Assembly: GCF_032854445.1 (NCBI RefSeq)
Contig: NC_088301.1
Span: 57,238,512 to 57,302,511 of the forward strand
DNA: 64,000 nt
DNA from: Liolophura sinensis
Taxonomy: Eukaryota > Mollusca > Polyplacophora > Chitonida > Chitonidae
Direction: 5' to 3'
Both the position numbers and the translations under genes were made by a program. Positions 13,601-46,967 of the stretch are shown one piece after another. Numbering within the stretch: position 1 is the first letter of the stretch; the number at the start of each line of letters is the position of its first letter. The notes beneath the pieces are model-generated. The model ran no database searches and was not told the DNA's origin. It was given only the letters and a program-made list of their open reading frames with translations.

Positions 13601-16600
13601 AGATTAATATTTAACATCATGTATGGAGAGTCCAGTAATTGACAGGTGGTTAGACAAAACATAATGAGTACTTCAGGAGCGAATATAGCCATTTTAAACT
13701 TGAATACTCTAATTCTTCAACCTTTTAAACTGCCTAAGCCACCAATAATTTGCTCAGTTTTATGAAGCTTGCATCTGTAGTGACACAATTAAATCATTTT
13801 AGTGTCATTTCATAATAATTGTATACATAAATTTCTATGAAAAAAGTTGTGATTTGTTGTGAGATTTTTGTTTACTCAAACAATTCAAGCCGATATATAA
13901 AATGTTATTAATGAAATAACTTGTCTTCATCTAAGGGGTGCCGATACTTACAACTCTAGCATATTAATTAGTACATGTAGTCAAGACTTGTGAAGTTCTG
14001 TGTGCACGTGTATGACAAATGTATGAACAAGTATAACGAATCAGAACTGACCCTGTTACAGGCAACAGAGAATGGCACCTGGGTTGTCTTGCAGAACTGT
14101 CACCTGGCTGCCTCGTGGCTCCCTGACTTGGAGTGGATCTGTGAAAGTGTAAAGAGCATTACTCAACTGTTTCTCATTAAAAGAAGTTTTTTAAATAAGC
14201 CCCGGTAAATTTAGATGGTCACAGATTAAATTGTGCCCTGTATGAATGTTAGGCAGACCTAAAAAGTGTTGAGACTAGACTTTTATACCTTTGCTGTTTT
14301 TCAAGATAAACAAAATGATGAAGAAGTAATCGTATGTGATGGTAAACTTACAATATGTGCAAGTATGAAATTCAGGTGGTATTAAATTCCTTCATGTTTG
14401 TTAACTTCAGATGATCACTGATAGCAGCAAGACCAAACCATCTTTCAGGCTCTGGCTAACGAGTTATCCCTCACCAGAGTTCCCTGTACCTGTTCTCCAG
14501 AATGGTGTGAAGATGACCAACGAGCCCCCCAAAGGGCTTCGTGCTAACCTGCTGAGGTCATATCTGAATGACCCTATATCTGATCCCCGCTTTTTCCAAC
14601 ATTGTAACAAACCACATGTGAGTCCCCTACTTAAATTATAATAGCAATCTTACATGAGCACAGGCTTTGGAAACTTTCATGCAGTCTGTTGTACAGTATA
14701 CATGTAATTTGCATATTTTGTTCTTTATTCAGATACATTTTTTCTTCTTGTTTAGGTGTTTGAGAAGTTGCTTTTTGGCCTTGTATTCTTCCATGCCCTG
14801 GTTCAAGAGAGAAGGAAGTTTGGACCCTTGGGGTGGAACATTCCTTATGAATTCAATGAGTCTGACCTGAGAATCTCTGTGCGGCAGCTAGAGGTAGGAG
14901 ATTGGTGATAGAAGTTCCACTCAAGTACAATATAAATATTTTAATTTGTTTCTTTGTATTAGTACAGAAAAAGCATTGGCAATTTGGTACTAAAAATATA
15001 TGCTGTTGTAAGTATGATGGGTGTTACAACTTCTAATTAAGCTATTTTATTGTTCATTGATCTTGTAAACACCTGATAAATGTAGAGGGCCACAAAAGTT
15101 TATTAACTGACAAAAATTTCTCATTGTCATAATATGACAATATGTCCTCAAGAAAGATGGCAGAACTTATTGCATATTCTATTATTGCTTTTGGAACTCT
15201 CTCTGCAGATGTTTGTGAATGACTATAGCGAGCCACCCCTAGAGGCATTGTCTTACCTGACAGGTGAATGTAACTATGGGGGGCGGGTCACTGATGACCA
15301 TGACAGGCGCCTCATTATTAGCCTACTGACCATCTTCTACTGCAAGGAGATCATCACTGAAGATGATTACAAACTCTCTGCCAGTGGAATGTATTATGCC
15401 CCGGAAAAAGGCAGCTACGATGATTACCTTGAGTACATCAGAAGTCTGCCGCTCATTCCACACCCAGAGGTAAGGTGTTAAATCCTTGGTGTATCATAAA
15501 AGCTAAGTTGAAATTAAAATAAGTAACAAGTTTTTTTCTCCAGGATTAGTACTAGTGTTGTCAATGGAGTTGGAGGTTCAGTCAACAGTCATGTAATACC
15601 AAAGACTTCCAGTTAAGTAAGCAATGGTTGCACTCAGCTTATGGGATAGGGCTGGCACTGGATGACTGTGTGTCAGTATGCTGTGACAGGACTGGGTGTC
15701 ATACCTGGTGCCTATACATGTAGCTTGATGTTCCAGTGGGGCAGCACTGTGAACATGTTGGCATTGGGAACAACCTCCTACAAGGAGACACAGTCTTGAT
15801 CTGACCTAAATGATGTTAAAAGTGATGTTAAACTCCAAGCAAGGCAGTGAAAAAAAGCTGTTCTGTTTGTGCTTGTGCCAGGTGTATGGACTTCATGAGA
15901 ATGCAGACATCACAAAGGATCAACAGGAAACCACTCAGCTGTTTGAGGGCATCCTACTTACACTTCCAAGACAAGTAAGATCCAAAAATGAGAAAACATT
16001 TAACAGCAAACTTTTATTGTCTGAAACAGGCTTAAATATTATACTACTGGACTAATAAATTTGTGTGGAATAGAAAATATACTAATAATATTAATGGGAT
16101 TTTGATGAAAAGAAACTTCAATGAAATCTGTCTCCTGAAAAGGGACTTTTGTGAGGGTTGTTGGGTGGGGCGGGGATAACTCTATTTAAAAAATGGCACA
16201 ATATAGAAAACATGATACAAACCATATTCTGTATTTCACCCAAAGCTCAGATGCATATAATGACTTTAAAATGATGCTTTTGATGCCAATACAAAATAAG
16301 AAATAACACAAACTTCATGAAAAAAAAACACTATTAAGTTGCTCTACATGTATAAGGTTGATATGAATCAAGTAAAATCTGTCACTTGAGAAGAAGCTAA
16401 ACTTTTGGGAAAACAGCGTTTCTAGATAGTTATTTGTAGTATTAGTATCTCGTTGCATTACCTGTATGCCGCTGCTCACCTGTTCTTTTCTTTTATTGCA
16501 CCTGTTGTAGTCCTCACTGGGAAAGCCAAAAGTAATCTTGCTCCTGTGGTTTTGAAAATTCTGTTTTATTATCTACCATTTTTCAGTTTGTTTTCATTTG

Positions 16601-19600
16601 TTTATCCTGATCTTAACAATTGGAATTTGTTGAAGTCTTGTTTTTTCAGCAAATTTTTATTTGCTATCTTCTTTGTTTGTGGGTTGCCTTTTTCACTCAG
16701 TTCAATTTGTAGCTGAGGCAAGCATCACTATAAGTACATTTCGTTTGTTTGGCTGGTTTGCCTCTCAGTAGGACGGTCAGTAAAGTTTTTGATCAAGAGA
16801 CTTCAAGACAACATTGCATGATGTCAGATCTATTGTTATTTTACACTTGTTTATTTAATGTCAAAAATATTAATACAAATTATGCATTAAAGTGAAGTAA
16901 TGCATTTTTTTGTGAAGAGATACCTAAAGTATACCACAAATATGTTAAGTGTATCACTGAAAGAAAACTGAAAAAGTTGGTGTGGTGCCAACTTGTAATG
17001 TACATATATGTTGAGGGGAATAATTATAAGAGCATGATGGCTTCTTGTCCTGTAGATGCCAGGGTTTGGAAAATCCTCCCAGGAGATTATTGAGGAGCTG
17101 GCCAGTGACATCCTATCCAAAATACCCCCTGATTTCAACCTTGAAGAGGTCCAGGTAAGCCTCTGTGAACACTTTATGCACCTGCTACATGCTGTACTGT
17201 TGATGAGTTTGGTGTGAGCTTAACTTCAGGACTGAAGTAGTATCATGCTTGACTCCTTAATTGTTAGCAGCTGCAATCATTTTATTGTCTGTATATGTTG
17301 TGATTTATTATAAAAAGGACTTTTACAGTCACCGTGTCATCATTTCATCATGGCTGCATTATTTTTGTGAGACTTCTTTTCTTTTAAACTGTATAATCTA
17401 TTTAAGAGCTTGAAGTACTAGAGAAAGAAACAAAATTTTATTCAGGTGGGTGAAAAAATGTGCAAAACACACAGCATAGTAGAATTGCCATTGTAGTTTT
17501 CGAAGCAAGTTGTTCACCAGGGCCAGGCCATTTCATGAAAAACTCTCTGATATTGTATGTGTATGATTGAAAAGAATTGTCTAGTAGATTGTTGCTTCAC
17601 AGGTGGCTTGTCGTCAGCAGGTTACTGTGTGATATATGAAAGGTGACCTGGGCATGTTTTATGTTGACAGAGCAAGTACCCTGTCCGTTATGAGGAGTCC
17701 ATGAACACAGTGCTGGTTCAGGAACTGATCCGGTTTAACAGACTTATCAGGGTGATCCGACAGAGTCTGAAGGATATCCGCAAAGCCATCAAGGGGCAAG
17801 TGGTCATGTCTGCCGAGCTTGAGGACGTCTTTGACAGTATGCTGGTTGGAAAGGTACTCCTTGGAAAGGAGGTGTTATCCCCCTTTTTTATTCTTTTACT
17901 CCGGTAAATGCTGGATAGTTAGATATAGGGGGCACCTACACCTCATACTTTGGTCACAGCTTCAGGTTGACAGTGTGTTGTACAAGCCATGCTACTTGTG
18001 AGCAGGTACAAGGCTATTGCCACTTTCATCAAGGGTTAGTTAATCGAGAAACTGTGCACAGATACATGTGCTACTATGACTAGACAAAAGATAAACAAGC
18101 TCTGAAAACATGGCTGATTTGCTGCTTATGGAACAATCAAGTACATGTATGTTGAATTATTACGCCATGCAGTGATTAGAGTAGCACTGAAATGGCACTG
18201 CAGGTGATGTGCTCTGGTTTCAGGTACCAGCCATGTGGGGAGCCAAGTCATACCCGTCCCTGAAGCCACTGGGCAGTTATGTGACAGACCTCCTGGCTCG
18301 TCTCACCTTCTTCAAGGTGAGTGGTAACTTAGTAACTTTTGAAAAACTTTTAAAGAAGGCTCTCTTTTCTGTAATTCAAATGTTAGAAATTGTTGTCCTT
18401 GTATAACAACTTGTCCATGGTTGTTCTATTGAAGTGCTAGAGTAGGTACACCTGTTACCTTATTCCACAAAGATTTTCTGACCAAGAGAATATTTTGTTT
18501 ATCTAGGACTGGATATTTGGTGGTGTACCCATTGTCTTCTGGATATCAGGCTTTTATTTCACCCAGTCATTCCTGACTGGAACACTGCAGAATTACGCCC
18601 GCAGATACAAGATACCCATAGATCACCTTGGTTACCAGTTCGAGGTGATGAAGTGGGAGTCCAAGATGGCAGCTAAACCTGTAAGAATTGAGTACAGCAA
18701 TATCCTACAAGTTCAATCAATGCAAAATGATGGATAGTGTCTTTAAATATCTTCTAGTGCAGCTAAAATAGATTAATTGATGATATGGGAGTGTTTGAAT
18801 TTGCCCTTCTTTACATGAATTCATGATAAGAAAGTTTTTGTCATTTAGTGTTCAAAGTTAATAACATTCATTGTGGCCAGACTGAAGACTATGGCAATGA
18901 AAATGTTCAGGTTCTTGGTGATATCTATTTGTGTTTTGTAGGTCAATGGTGCTTATGTCCATGGCCTGTTCATGGAAGGTGCTCGCTGGAGCAGGACAAA
19001 TTCTGTCATTGAAGAGTCACTGCCGAAGATTCTGTACGACCCCATGCCTGTTGTATCCTTTAGAGCATATTATAGATCTTCGATAGCAGATGCAACACCT
19101 ACAGATCTGACCAATCTTTTATCAGTATTGTTATGAATATCTAATATACAATATTATAATTAGCCCAACCTGTAATAAATCAGTTACAGTTTCTATGGCT
19201 AATATAGCTTTCATTTTATCATTATGATCATTTCCTTAGCTTTGTATCATAGATTTGGTTAAAACCAGGTGAAAAGGCCAAATTTGTACATGATCAGACA
19301 TATTCTTGTCCAGGTAGGTTGTGGAATTGTACACATGATGATGCATTATGTTTATTATTGGGTGTATCTGTTTATTTACTTGATAGGTGTATTATGCCAT
19401 ACTCTAGAATATTCACTTTTACAAGAACAGGACGCTTCCTGACAACATGTTCACCATTGAAACAGGTTTTCAGTGTTTTCTCACCGAAATGGATACAGCC
19501 ACCAAGCTGTAACATTTTCCATCTTATTAAAACATGCCTTGAGTAAACCAAAAATAAACTTCTCAGGCTAGCAGTAGAAATAAGACACAGTATTGGGTGA

Positions 19601-20349
19601 ATGATTAGTGCCATATTATTGCCAGTTAATGCTACTATTGATCAAGGAGCAAGATACATTTGGAAGGAGCTGTTAGACTTCTGCGCCAGCGAAGGAGTAT
19701 TAACAAGGCCCAGGGGTCGGTTATTCAAAGTGTATTAAAAGTTAGTCCAGACTAAAGTTAATGCCAAACTTAACAGCTAATACACTTTTGACCAACTGGG
19801 CCCTGGGTCAACATCAAAGTCTTTCATAATTGATCAAATTTTCTGAGGCAAAGAACGTAATGATGATGAATATTCTGTATTCAGTAAGAAAGAAAGATGT
19901 ACTGGAACTGTGATGTTAATTTCTCACAACTGGGATAAATACTAAATGAGGTGTTTAAACCCCACACCTTAAAAGCCAAGTTAATTTACAATCTATACGC
20001 ATTGTGAGGTAAGCTCCTTGAGTAGGACATTGAAATATATCAGCTTAATGGGTTGCATTGTAGGCAATAATACATCATTGATGGTTCAGTATACCAAAAT
20101 TCTCTGAAACACTCTGGAATGAACTTTAAAGCTCTGATTTTTAAAACCCAACTCAAGTGTATACTGTTGATCAGCCCACTGATACAAACTTACTGTGTTT
20201 CAGTGTACAAGACAAGTGCCAGACGAGGCACTCTGTCCACTACTGGTCACTCCACCAACTATGTTCTGGATATACTCCTTCCCACGAACAAAGGGGAAAA
20301 TCACTGGATCAACAGGGGTGTGGCCATGCTGTGTCAGCTGGATGATTAA
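176..20349 (+). CDS. Axonemal dynein heavy chain, C-terminal third (DNAH3/DNAH7/DNAH12 class), 5' partial
   Basis: Motor subunit of a ciliary inner-arm dynein, an ATP-driven microtubule motor. Seen exons: 176-358, 619-777, 1064-1135, 1367-1567, 2014-2169, 2437-2532, 3237-3341, 3731-3864, 4003-4174, 4476-4562, 4987-5103, 5764-5949, 9242-9379, 9926-10030, 10341-10501, 12252-12423, 12666-12791, 13086-13263, 13504-13580, 14062-14148, 14411-14617, 14756-14893, 15209-15469, 15882-15974, 17056-17154, 17671-17853, 18224-18316, 18507-18680, 18942-19052, 19253-19313, 20204-20349, plus a likely micro-exon 16511-16531. All junctions are GT-AG and phases agree, giving 1425 residues (1432 with the micro-exon). 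Order: stalk coiled coils around the microtubule-binding domain; AAA5 ([31 protein letters not shown]); the [14 protein letters not shown] linker; AAA6 ([27 protein letters not shown]); then the C-terminal cap ([32 protein letters not shown]) ending CQLDD-stop. The 5' two-thirds, with AAA1-AAA4, lie left of the window. The paralogue (DNAH3, 7 or 12) was not resolved by eye. Confidence 0.96.
2575..3055. repeat. Degenerate ~24-bp tandem repeat in a dynein intron
   Basis: The intron between the 2437-2532 and 3237-3341 exons is built largely of diverged copies of a unit like GACATTGTGGAGGCAATT followed by GTAA or CCTAA. I count roughly 18-20 copies at about 24-bp spacing, with some units broken. 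Because the period is near a multiple of three, short chance ORFs appear on both strands; they are not genes. Confidence 0.85.
4690..4890 (+). repeat. Dispersed repeat, copy 1 (intronic)
   Basis: This intronic segment shares the word series GGTATA/GGTATG, CTGGAATCACCCTGTCTG, GATTTTGTCCATG and ATCTCCT...TGTGCCA with 5150-5245 in the next intron. It is a dispersed repeat of unknown class. The ORFs across it read only the repeat. Confidence 0.7.
5150..5245 (+). repeat. Dispersed repeat, copy 2 (intronic, truncated)
   Basis: Second, shorter copy of the repeat at 4690-4890, with the same order of CTGGAATCACCCTGTCTG, ACACGATTTTGTCCATG, ATCTCCTTGCAAA and AATGTGCCAGTTT. It breaks off after about 95 bp. 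Confidence 0.7.
6234..6815. repeat. Two imperfect direct copies of a ~335-bp block
   Basis: Block 1 begins GAAATAAATGTAGTTCGGTTGG near 6234 and block 2 begins GAAATAAATGTAGTTTGGCTGG near 6569. Both continue with ACCGTGACCAT/ACCATGACCAT, then GAATGACAC or AAATGACAC, AATCAAGATT, and end with the GGTACATG/GGCGCATG region. They are diverged tandem copies within the inverted-repeat element. Confidence 0.7.
7112..7242 (+). mobile_element. SINE 3' end, 5'-truncated
   Basis: The sequence TTTCCCCTGGGCT, CACAATGCTGGCC, ATAAGTGAAATATTCTTGAG and ACGGCATAAAACACC, followed by a (TAAA)n tail, is the 3' part of the same SINE family found reversed at 22902-23168. The tRNA-like head is missing. It is nested in the inverted-repeat element. 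Confidence 0.75.
7656..7684. repeat. (TA)n microsatellite
   Basis: About 14 uninterrupted TA dinucleotides. Confidence 0.95.
7708..8170. repeat. Tandem array of ~190-bp units with CCT-rich polypyrimidine arms
   Basis: Three copies start with TTCACTTCTGTTCATGGCCT near 7708, 7899 and 8080. They continue AGAATGATCTGTAATTGTC and CACGCCGGC, and the first two end in a 90-120 base run of (CCT)n/(CTC)n with hardly any purine. The third copy stops at GAGACTCC. The Gly/Glu-rich and Ser/Pro-rich chance ORFs here come from this bias. Confidence 0.9.
10800..11330. repeat. Three tandem copies of a ~178-bp unit in a dynein intron
   Basis: Copies carry the landmarks GTTAAACAAAATGTTA, then CTCAAAAAG, GCATGTAT, ACACAAGGGGG, TTCCATCGTTG and GTAAATTAC. 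They are spaced about 178 bp apart (near 10813, 10992 and 11169) and differ at many positions, so the array is old. It occupies the intron 10502-12251. The rest of that intron holds only the dispersed repeat listed separately. Confidence 0.85.
11600..11830. repeat. Dispersed repeat B, copy 1 (intronic)
   Basis: Shares TTCTTCAACCTT, CAGTTTTATGAAGCT, GTGACAC, AAATCATTTT and ATAATAATTGTAT in the same order with 13690-13860 in a later intron. No coding content or terminal structure was recognised. Confidence 0.65.
13690..13860. repeat. Dispersed repeat B, copy 2 (intronic)
   Basis: Second copy of the repeat described at 11600-11830, with an internal shortening. A shared edge motif (AGGTTGAAGAATCAGGGTAT-like) also appears near 25540, so the family is probably dispersed more widely. 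Confidence 0.6.
15545..15835 (+). mobile_element. tRNA-derived SINE copy (+ orientation)
   Basis: A decayed tRNA B-box-like GGTTCAGTCAACAGTC is followed by ATACCAAAGAC, GGGCTGGCACTGG, TGTCAGTATG, GACTGGGTGTCATACCTGGT, TGGGGCAGCACTGT and AAGGAGACACAGTC, then ATGTTAAACTCCAAG at the tail. I recall this order of landmarks from a SINE family widespread in molluscan genomes; that identification is from memory. It lies in the intron just 5' of the 15882 exon. Confidence 0.7.
15975..17055 (+). other. Dynein intron around the micro-exon; nothing else seen
   Basis: Apart from the 21-nt micro-exon candidate (16511-16531), this AT-rich stretch shows no exon, RNA gene or repeat that I can support. The ORF starting near 16453 reads through the acceptor and the micro-exon by chance. 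Confidence 0.5.
16511..16531 (+). CDS. Candidate 21-nt dynein micro-exon
   Basis: Between exons 15882-15974 and 17056-17154, both phase 0 at the junction, sits a 21-nt stretch encoding SSLGKPK. It has a strong pyrimidine-rich acceptor (TTCTTTTCTTTTATTGC then TTGTAG) and a GTAATC donor. Inclusion keeps the frame and gives [22 protein letters not shown]. The family has a short Ser/Gly/Lys-rich loop at exactly this place. It may be constitutive or alternatively spliced. Confidence 0.6.
19707..19802. mobile_element. MITE-like hairpin (~96 bp) in the last dynein intron
   Basis: The left arm (GGCCCAG...GGTTATTCAAAGTGTATTA) and the right arm (TAATACACTTTTGACCAACTGGGCC) are inverted copies with small differences, separated by about 25 bp. 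The size and long inverted arms fit a miniature inverted-repeat element; the superfamily cannot be given. Confidence 0.65.
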
Positions 20350-21625
20350 AATTAAGTAAGCCTAACCCAGTATATACATGTATGTATTTGTTTCAGAAGG
20401 TTCATTCAGGAAGAGCCATGCTTTGTCTTCTTGTTAAGTGTTGTACTGGTAAATACATGTAGATGGTAATTTAAGCTCATGTGAGGTGTGTTCCATTGTT
20501 GTTTCACATATTAACGCAACAGTTACTATATTATTTTACTCATGTAGCATTATACCAGAAGGCAATGCCAAATATTGTTAATTTTAGGCATCAGCACATT
20601 GCAACAGAATGTGAGTTTGTGAACAGGGAATTTCTACAATTAATGTTATGCAACAAAGGTATTTGTCATTTACTCTCTGTCCTTCACAAACATAAGGTGT
20701 TGTACCTGTAATTTGGACACCTTAGCCAATAAGTGTGACATGTAGAGGTCATGTTTGTTAGTTCATCCATCCATCTTAGAACCACTATTTTAATTTGTCG
20801 GATATACATGTACATGTAACACAGATGTAAAGAGGGTTAAGGCCCTCAAACTTAAATGCTATTGATATTAAGGATAATTTGCCTATTTGGTTGTCTCTGA
20901 ACAGTTGTTGGGTTGTTTGGTGAACTTTTTGCCCCTTTACTGATGACATCAGCTGTAGCTTATTTGTGACCTTATGATCAAACAGCACCTAGCAGTTTTG
21001 TTGTGAGGAATTTGTGGTTAGTCTTTGTTCAGTTAAAGCTACAATATTTTAGAGGGTACTAGTTTTTGTTGTTTGGTCATACAGTTAATAATTCATTGGA
21101 CAGATGAAGTATTTAGGATAGTACCAGGCCTTGTTAGGAAGAAATTGTGAGATTATGCGTTCCAAATGCATAATAACAAAAAGTGACAGGCTTAAAAGAG
21201 TGAATTGACCATGGTTATTAGAAGACTAACAACATATTTGAAGCTAAAATTTGGCTATATTTAACTGTATAAAACATCTAAATCAGCCTTTTATGGTTTT
21301 ATTAACTGGAAAATATATATTATCGTTATATTGTGATAGGAAACCAGGTTGGGTTATTCAGCAGAAAGTTTAGTTTTAAGACAAGACGTGGCTAGTTTGA
21401 CACACCGAGTCAGTACAACTTTCTGGGTATGATTTAGTTGAAATTACTACAACTTAAGTACCAACCCGAGAAGTATGGAGACACAAACTTTGAACAACAA
21501 AACCTGTCATTTGGTATTAATGTTCCTGCTGTCAAGGAAATCTTCATGTTTAATGTATTGATAAGGTGGACTTTAGTGTTATTTATACCTGGCACATATA
21601 CATGTGACGAGAAACTCAAAGACAA

Positions 21626-21790
21626 GGTCCAAAGAAGGTCCAGATGACAGTAGAAGACTGTTCTCTACTGTGATGTTATTGTGTGTGTACTTCATATATG
21701 TTTTGTGAGCACACATATGCCAATAGTTGTGACATAATAAAGGAAAGAACAAATGAGTTCATAGCTTTGGACCATCTTGTTACAGGCTGG
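21626..21790 (+). repeat. Dispersed repeat C, copy 1
   Basis: This segment and 51170-51325 share, in order, AGAAGGTCC, ATGACAGTAGAA, CTGTGTG...TGTACTTCAT, ATGTTTT, GAACA/GAGCA, AGGGAAGAAC or AGGAAAGAAC, and GGACCATCTTG. The two copies are 30 kb apart, so it is a dispersed element. Its class is unknown. Confidence 0.7.
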
Positions 21791-22901
21791 AAGGAATTTT
21801 ACAATTCCCCATTGTTGATTAGGATTGTTTATGTGACTGGAAACTGTGATTAGCACTCAATGATTTTCAACAAACACTGACAATTTTTATTGTCTATTCA
21901 TGTAACATTGTAACATAATATCGTTTCAAGTTTCATTGGGGAAACAGTGTGTAAATATTGATGGGACTTTCATGTATCTATGCAATGTTGTAACGTGAAG
22001 GTCAATAGTTTGCTGTAGTGTTCCTTGCACTTCATATGTCCTACTGTTCCTGAACCATTTCAAGAAAAAAATAGTACATGTAAATAATGTTCCCTGCTAC
22101 CTTGATACATTTATAGTCACAAGTAAATTATGAACATTGTAAAGCTTTGTGTTGTGATCATAGATGTTACCAGTACTGTTGTCTGTGATATATCCCTGTC
22201 TTTCAGCTGTGTCCACATGGATAAATCCATTCACATATAAGTGAAAGAAACTTTATGCACCATACTGTCATTTGTATTATCTATCTAATCACACTACATA
22301 AATTGTGAAGTATTATATTTATTGCTAAATATATTTTTCAGGATTTATCTATCTACTGGATTCAAAGAAAGTGAAGATCTGACTGTTTTAATGTATTTGC
22401 CAAGATACATGTCTTAATGTAGACTATCCACATGTTCATGTGAATATTTATTTTTGTCTGCACTATGCCTCCAGGAGGTCCAGCTCTCCAGCTTTAAGAA
22501 ATGACATGTATAAATTGAATAGATTTACATTCTCATGTTTCACAAGATCTGTTTACTTTTGTCCGTGGTAAAATGTCTAATATTTGTTTAATGCCATATA
22601 TTCAAAAATTTTTCACATGCAGTGGAGTGGGAAACCCGAGTGCTTGAGATAAACTGCTTTGACAAGTCGCTATTGAAGAATCTACTAAATTCTGTCCATG
22701 ATTTGATTTAAATCCACGCTGCATTCTTGTTTAGCACGACTTTGAACAGGGTGCAGAGAATTATCACTTCAGTGGCTTAAGCAAAAGCAGTCATGACTGG
22801 ATTGACTTTGGATAGTCTTGAATACACTGGGAACTTTGTGATGATCAGTTAAGTTATTGTCTGAACTTCTGCTGAACTCTGCATGGTTTCCACCACCAGT
22901 G

Positions 22902-23168
22902 ATTTATTTATTTATTTGTTTGGTGTTTTACGCCGTATTTAAGAATATTTCACTTGTACGATGACAGAGAACATTGTGGTGGGATAAAACCGAGCAGAGC
23001 TCAGACAAAACACACAACTATCCACAGGGTGCTGAAAGACCTTACCATGTACAGCTGGAGGAAGCCTTCATGAGCTGGACTTGAACTCACAGCAACTGCA
23101 TTGGTGAGAGGCTCCTCGGTCACTTGACCACCCCTGAATGCTAACTACCTCAGCCATGGAGGTTCCTC
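22902..23168 (-). mobile_element. tRNA-derived SINE, nearly full length
   Basis: Read on the - strand it begins with a tRNA-like head (GGAACCTCCATGGCTGAGGT, A-box-like; GAGTTCAAGTCC, B-box-like). It continues through the CAGCTCATGAAGGC and GAGCTCTGCTCGGTTT body to ATTCTTAAATACGGCG and an AAATAAATAAATAAA tail. It is the best-preserved copy of the family also seen at 7112, 57287 and 58816. Confidence 0.8.
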
Positions 23169-24111
23169 CACCACAAATGAAACTAGTCTGTAGGTACATT
23201 CAAATCATTGATCTTTTATGTTAGTCAGGTGTGAGTTGGTTTAATAATCAACACAACAGGATATCCAGCTTTTGATAACATTACGAATATCATTTTATTC
23301 ATCATGATGGATGACCTAAAATGAGCTAGTATACAACATCCAAGATAAACTCTCACAACAATGGTGTATGTCCTAAAATCCTTTTGATAAAACAAACCTT
23401 CCTCAGCATCAAAACTCACCATAAATTATGTTTCATGATACTTGAAATTATAATAAAACCATAACAGATACTCAGTAAAGTAACAGCTGAAAAATTGGAC
23501 AATTTATTAAAGGATTGTGGATCAAATATTACTTTAACTTGTATGTACATGCTAAAAAGCCGGTTTAAATACTCCAGTCTGTTATAAGTTTTTGTACTGG
23601 TAAAACATCTATAATAGATACTCCTAATGCTGTTAATGAACATGCACTTACACTCATGAGAATGGTCATAGATGATTTAAAAGACAGCGAAAACGAACAC
23701 ATGAACATGCAAATGAAATGATTCATCGCAACTTTAACAAAGCAGTTCTTCACTTAAAAAGAACCTAGCCTATACCCACTTTATACATGTACTTAATACA
23801 TGAAACTATTTACAAAGCCATGGAGTTAATTTACAAAACAGAAAAAAAAATGTATGAGTGCAGAGCACAGAAAAATGCCTGTACAGATGAAATTCATAGC
23901 GCAAGTTTAAAGACAACAGATCTGTGCATGATCCACTGAACTTGTATTTCAGTAACTACAGGCTTCACCACGATGCAGGCAAAGTTAAAAAAAAACAAAA
24001 AAAAACTCTTGGGTGTGCTGAGCAACCCATGATTCTATGGTATGTAACGTGTTCAGTCTTGCTGCCAACAGAAAGCTCCCCCTCCCCTTCACTGGCAATT
24101 CCATGGTAATA

Positions 24112-46493
<22,382 letters not shown>

Positions 46494-46628
46494 TTTTAGA
46501 AGCTTATTGGCCTCTGTAATAAATCTGTTTCAAATATGCATACTATGCAATAACAAGAATTCGAAAAGTATCAAAAGATACTTAATACTTTCATTTATCA
46601 ATATAAAATATAGGTAAGCGTCATTTCA

Positions 46629-46636
46629 GCGGGAAA
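46629..46636. promoter_or_regulatory. E2F-like site
   Basis: GCGGGAAA (reverse TTTCCCGC) matches the E2F consensus. It lies about 136 bp upstream of the SMC1 start codon. E2F sites are common in S-phase genes, which would fit a cohesin subunit. Confidence 0.5.
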
Positions 46637-46645
46637 AGATGGCGC
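46636..46645 (+). promoter_or_regulatory. YY1-like site
   Basis: AAGATGGCGC matches the YY1 core (AAnATGGCG), directly next to the E2F-like site. YY1 sites near start points are typical of TATA-less, often bidirectional, housekeeping promoters. Confidence 0.45.
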
Positions 46646-46953
46646 TGTGCTTTGTATTACCGGAATTTCTCGCGAATACCTGCGAGATTTGCACAGCCTA
46701 GCCAATTTGTAACAGTCGTGTCAATTGGTTTATCAGTTATTTGTGTTATATCTTGTGCCTATTTATATTGTGTCGAAATTATTGAAAAGCTGGAGTTTTT
46801 CGTCTGTTTGAAACACATAAGTATAGCTGTTTCAGCAATATTAAGATACGGATCGCTAAGCCTGCGGACAAGGAACAGGGTTAAAATTACCCTAGAAACA
46901 CTCGACCAATGATATTCGCTCTTACAAACGTCGTAGGGATCCCGTTTGTTTAC

Positions 46954-46967
46954 GTTGCGATAGTAAC
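46954..46967. promoter_or_regulatory. RFX X-box-like site upstream of RIBC
   Basis: GTTGCGATAGTAAC is an imperfect palindrome that fits the X-box consensus (GTTRCCATRGYAAC) at 13 of 14 positions; G replaces C at position 6. It lies 120 bp upstream of the RIBC start codon. RFX factors binding X-boxes drive ciliary genes across animals, and RIBC is a ciliary protein. Confidence 0.6.

Larger units (their letters stand above)
20350..24111. other. Tail-to-tail intergenic region between dynein and SMC1
   Basis: No coding exon was recognised. It should contain the dynein 3' UTR on the left and the SMC1 3' UTR on the right. The only labelled content is the dispersed repeat at 21626-21790 and the SINE at 22902-23168. 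A possible + strand poly(A) signal AATAAA lies at 21736-21741, inside the repeat, and a possible - strand one (TTTATT on +) at 23294-23299. Neither is proven. Confidence 0.5.

Noticed and set aside
176-20349. Naming the dynein as one exact paralogue (DNAH3, DNAH7 or DNAH12)
   Set aside because: The class is clear, but telling the paralogues apart needs an alignment or tree that I cannot run.
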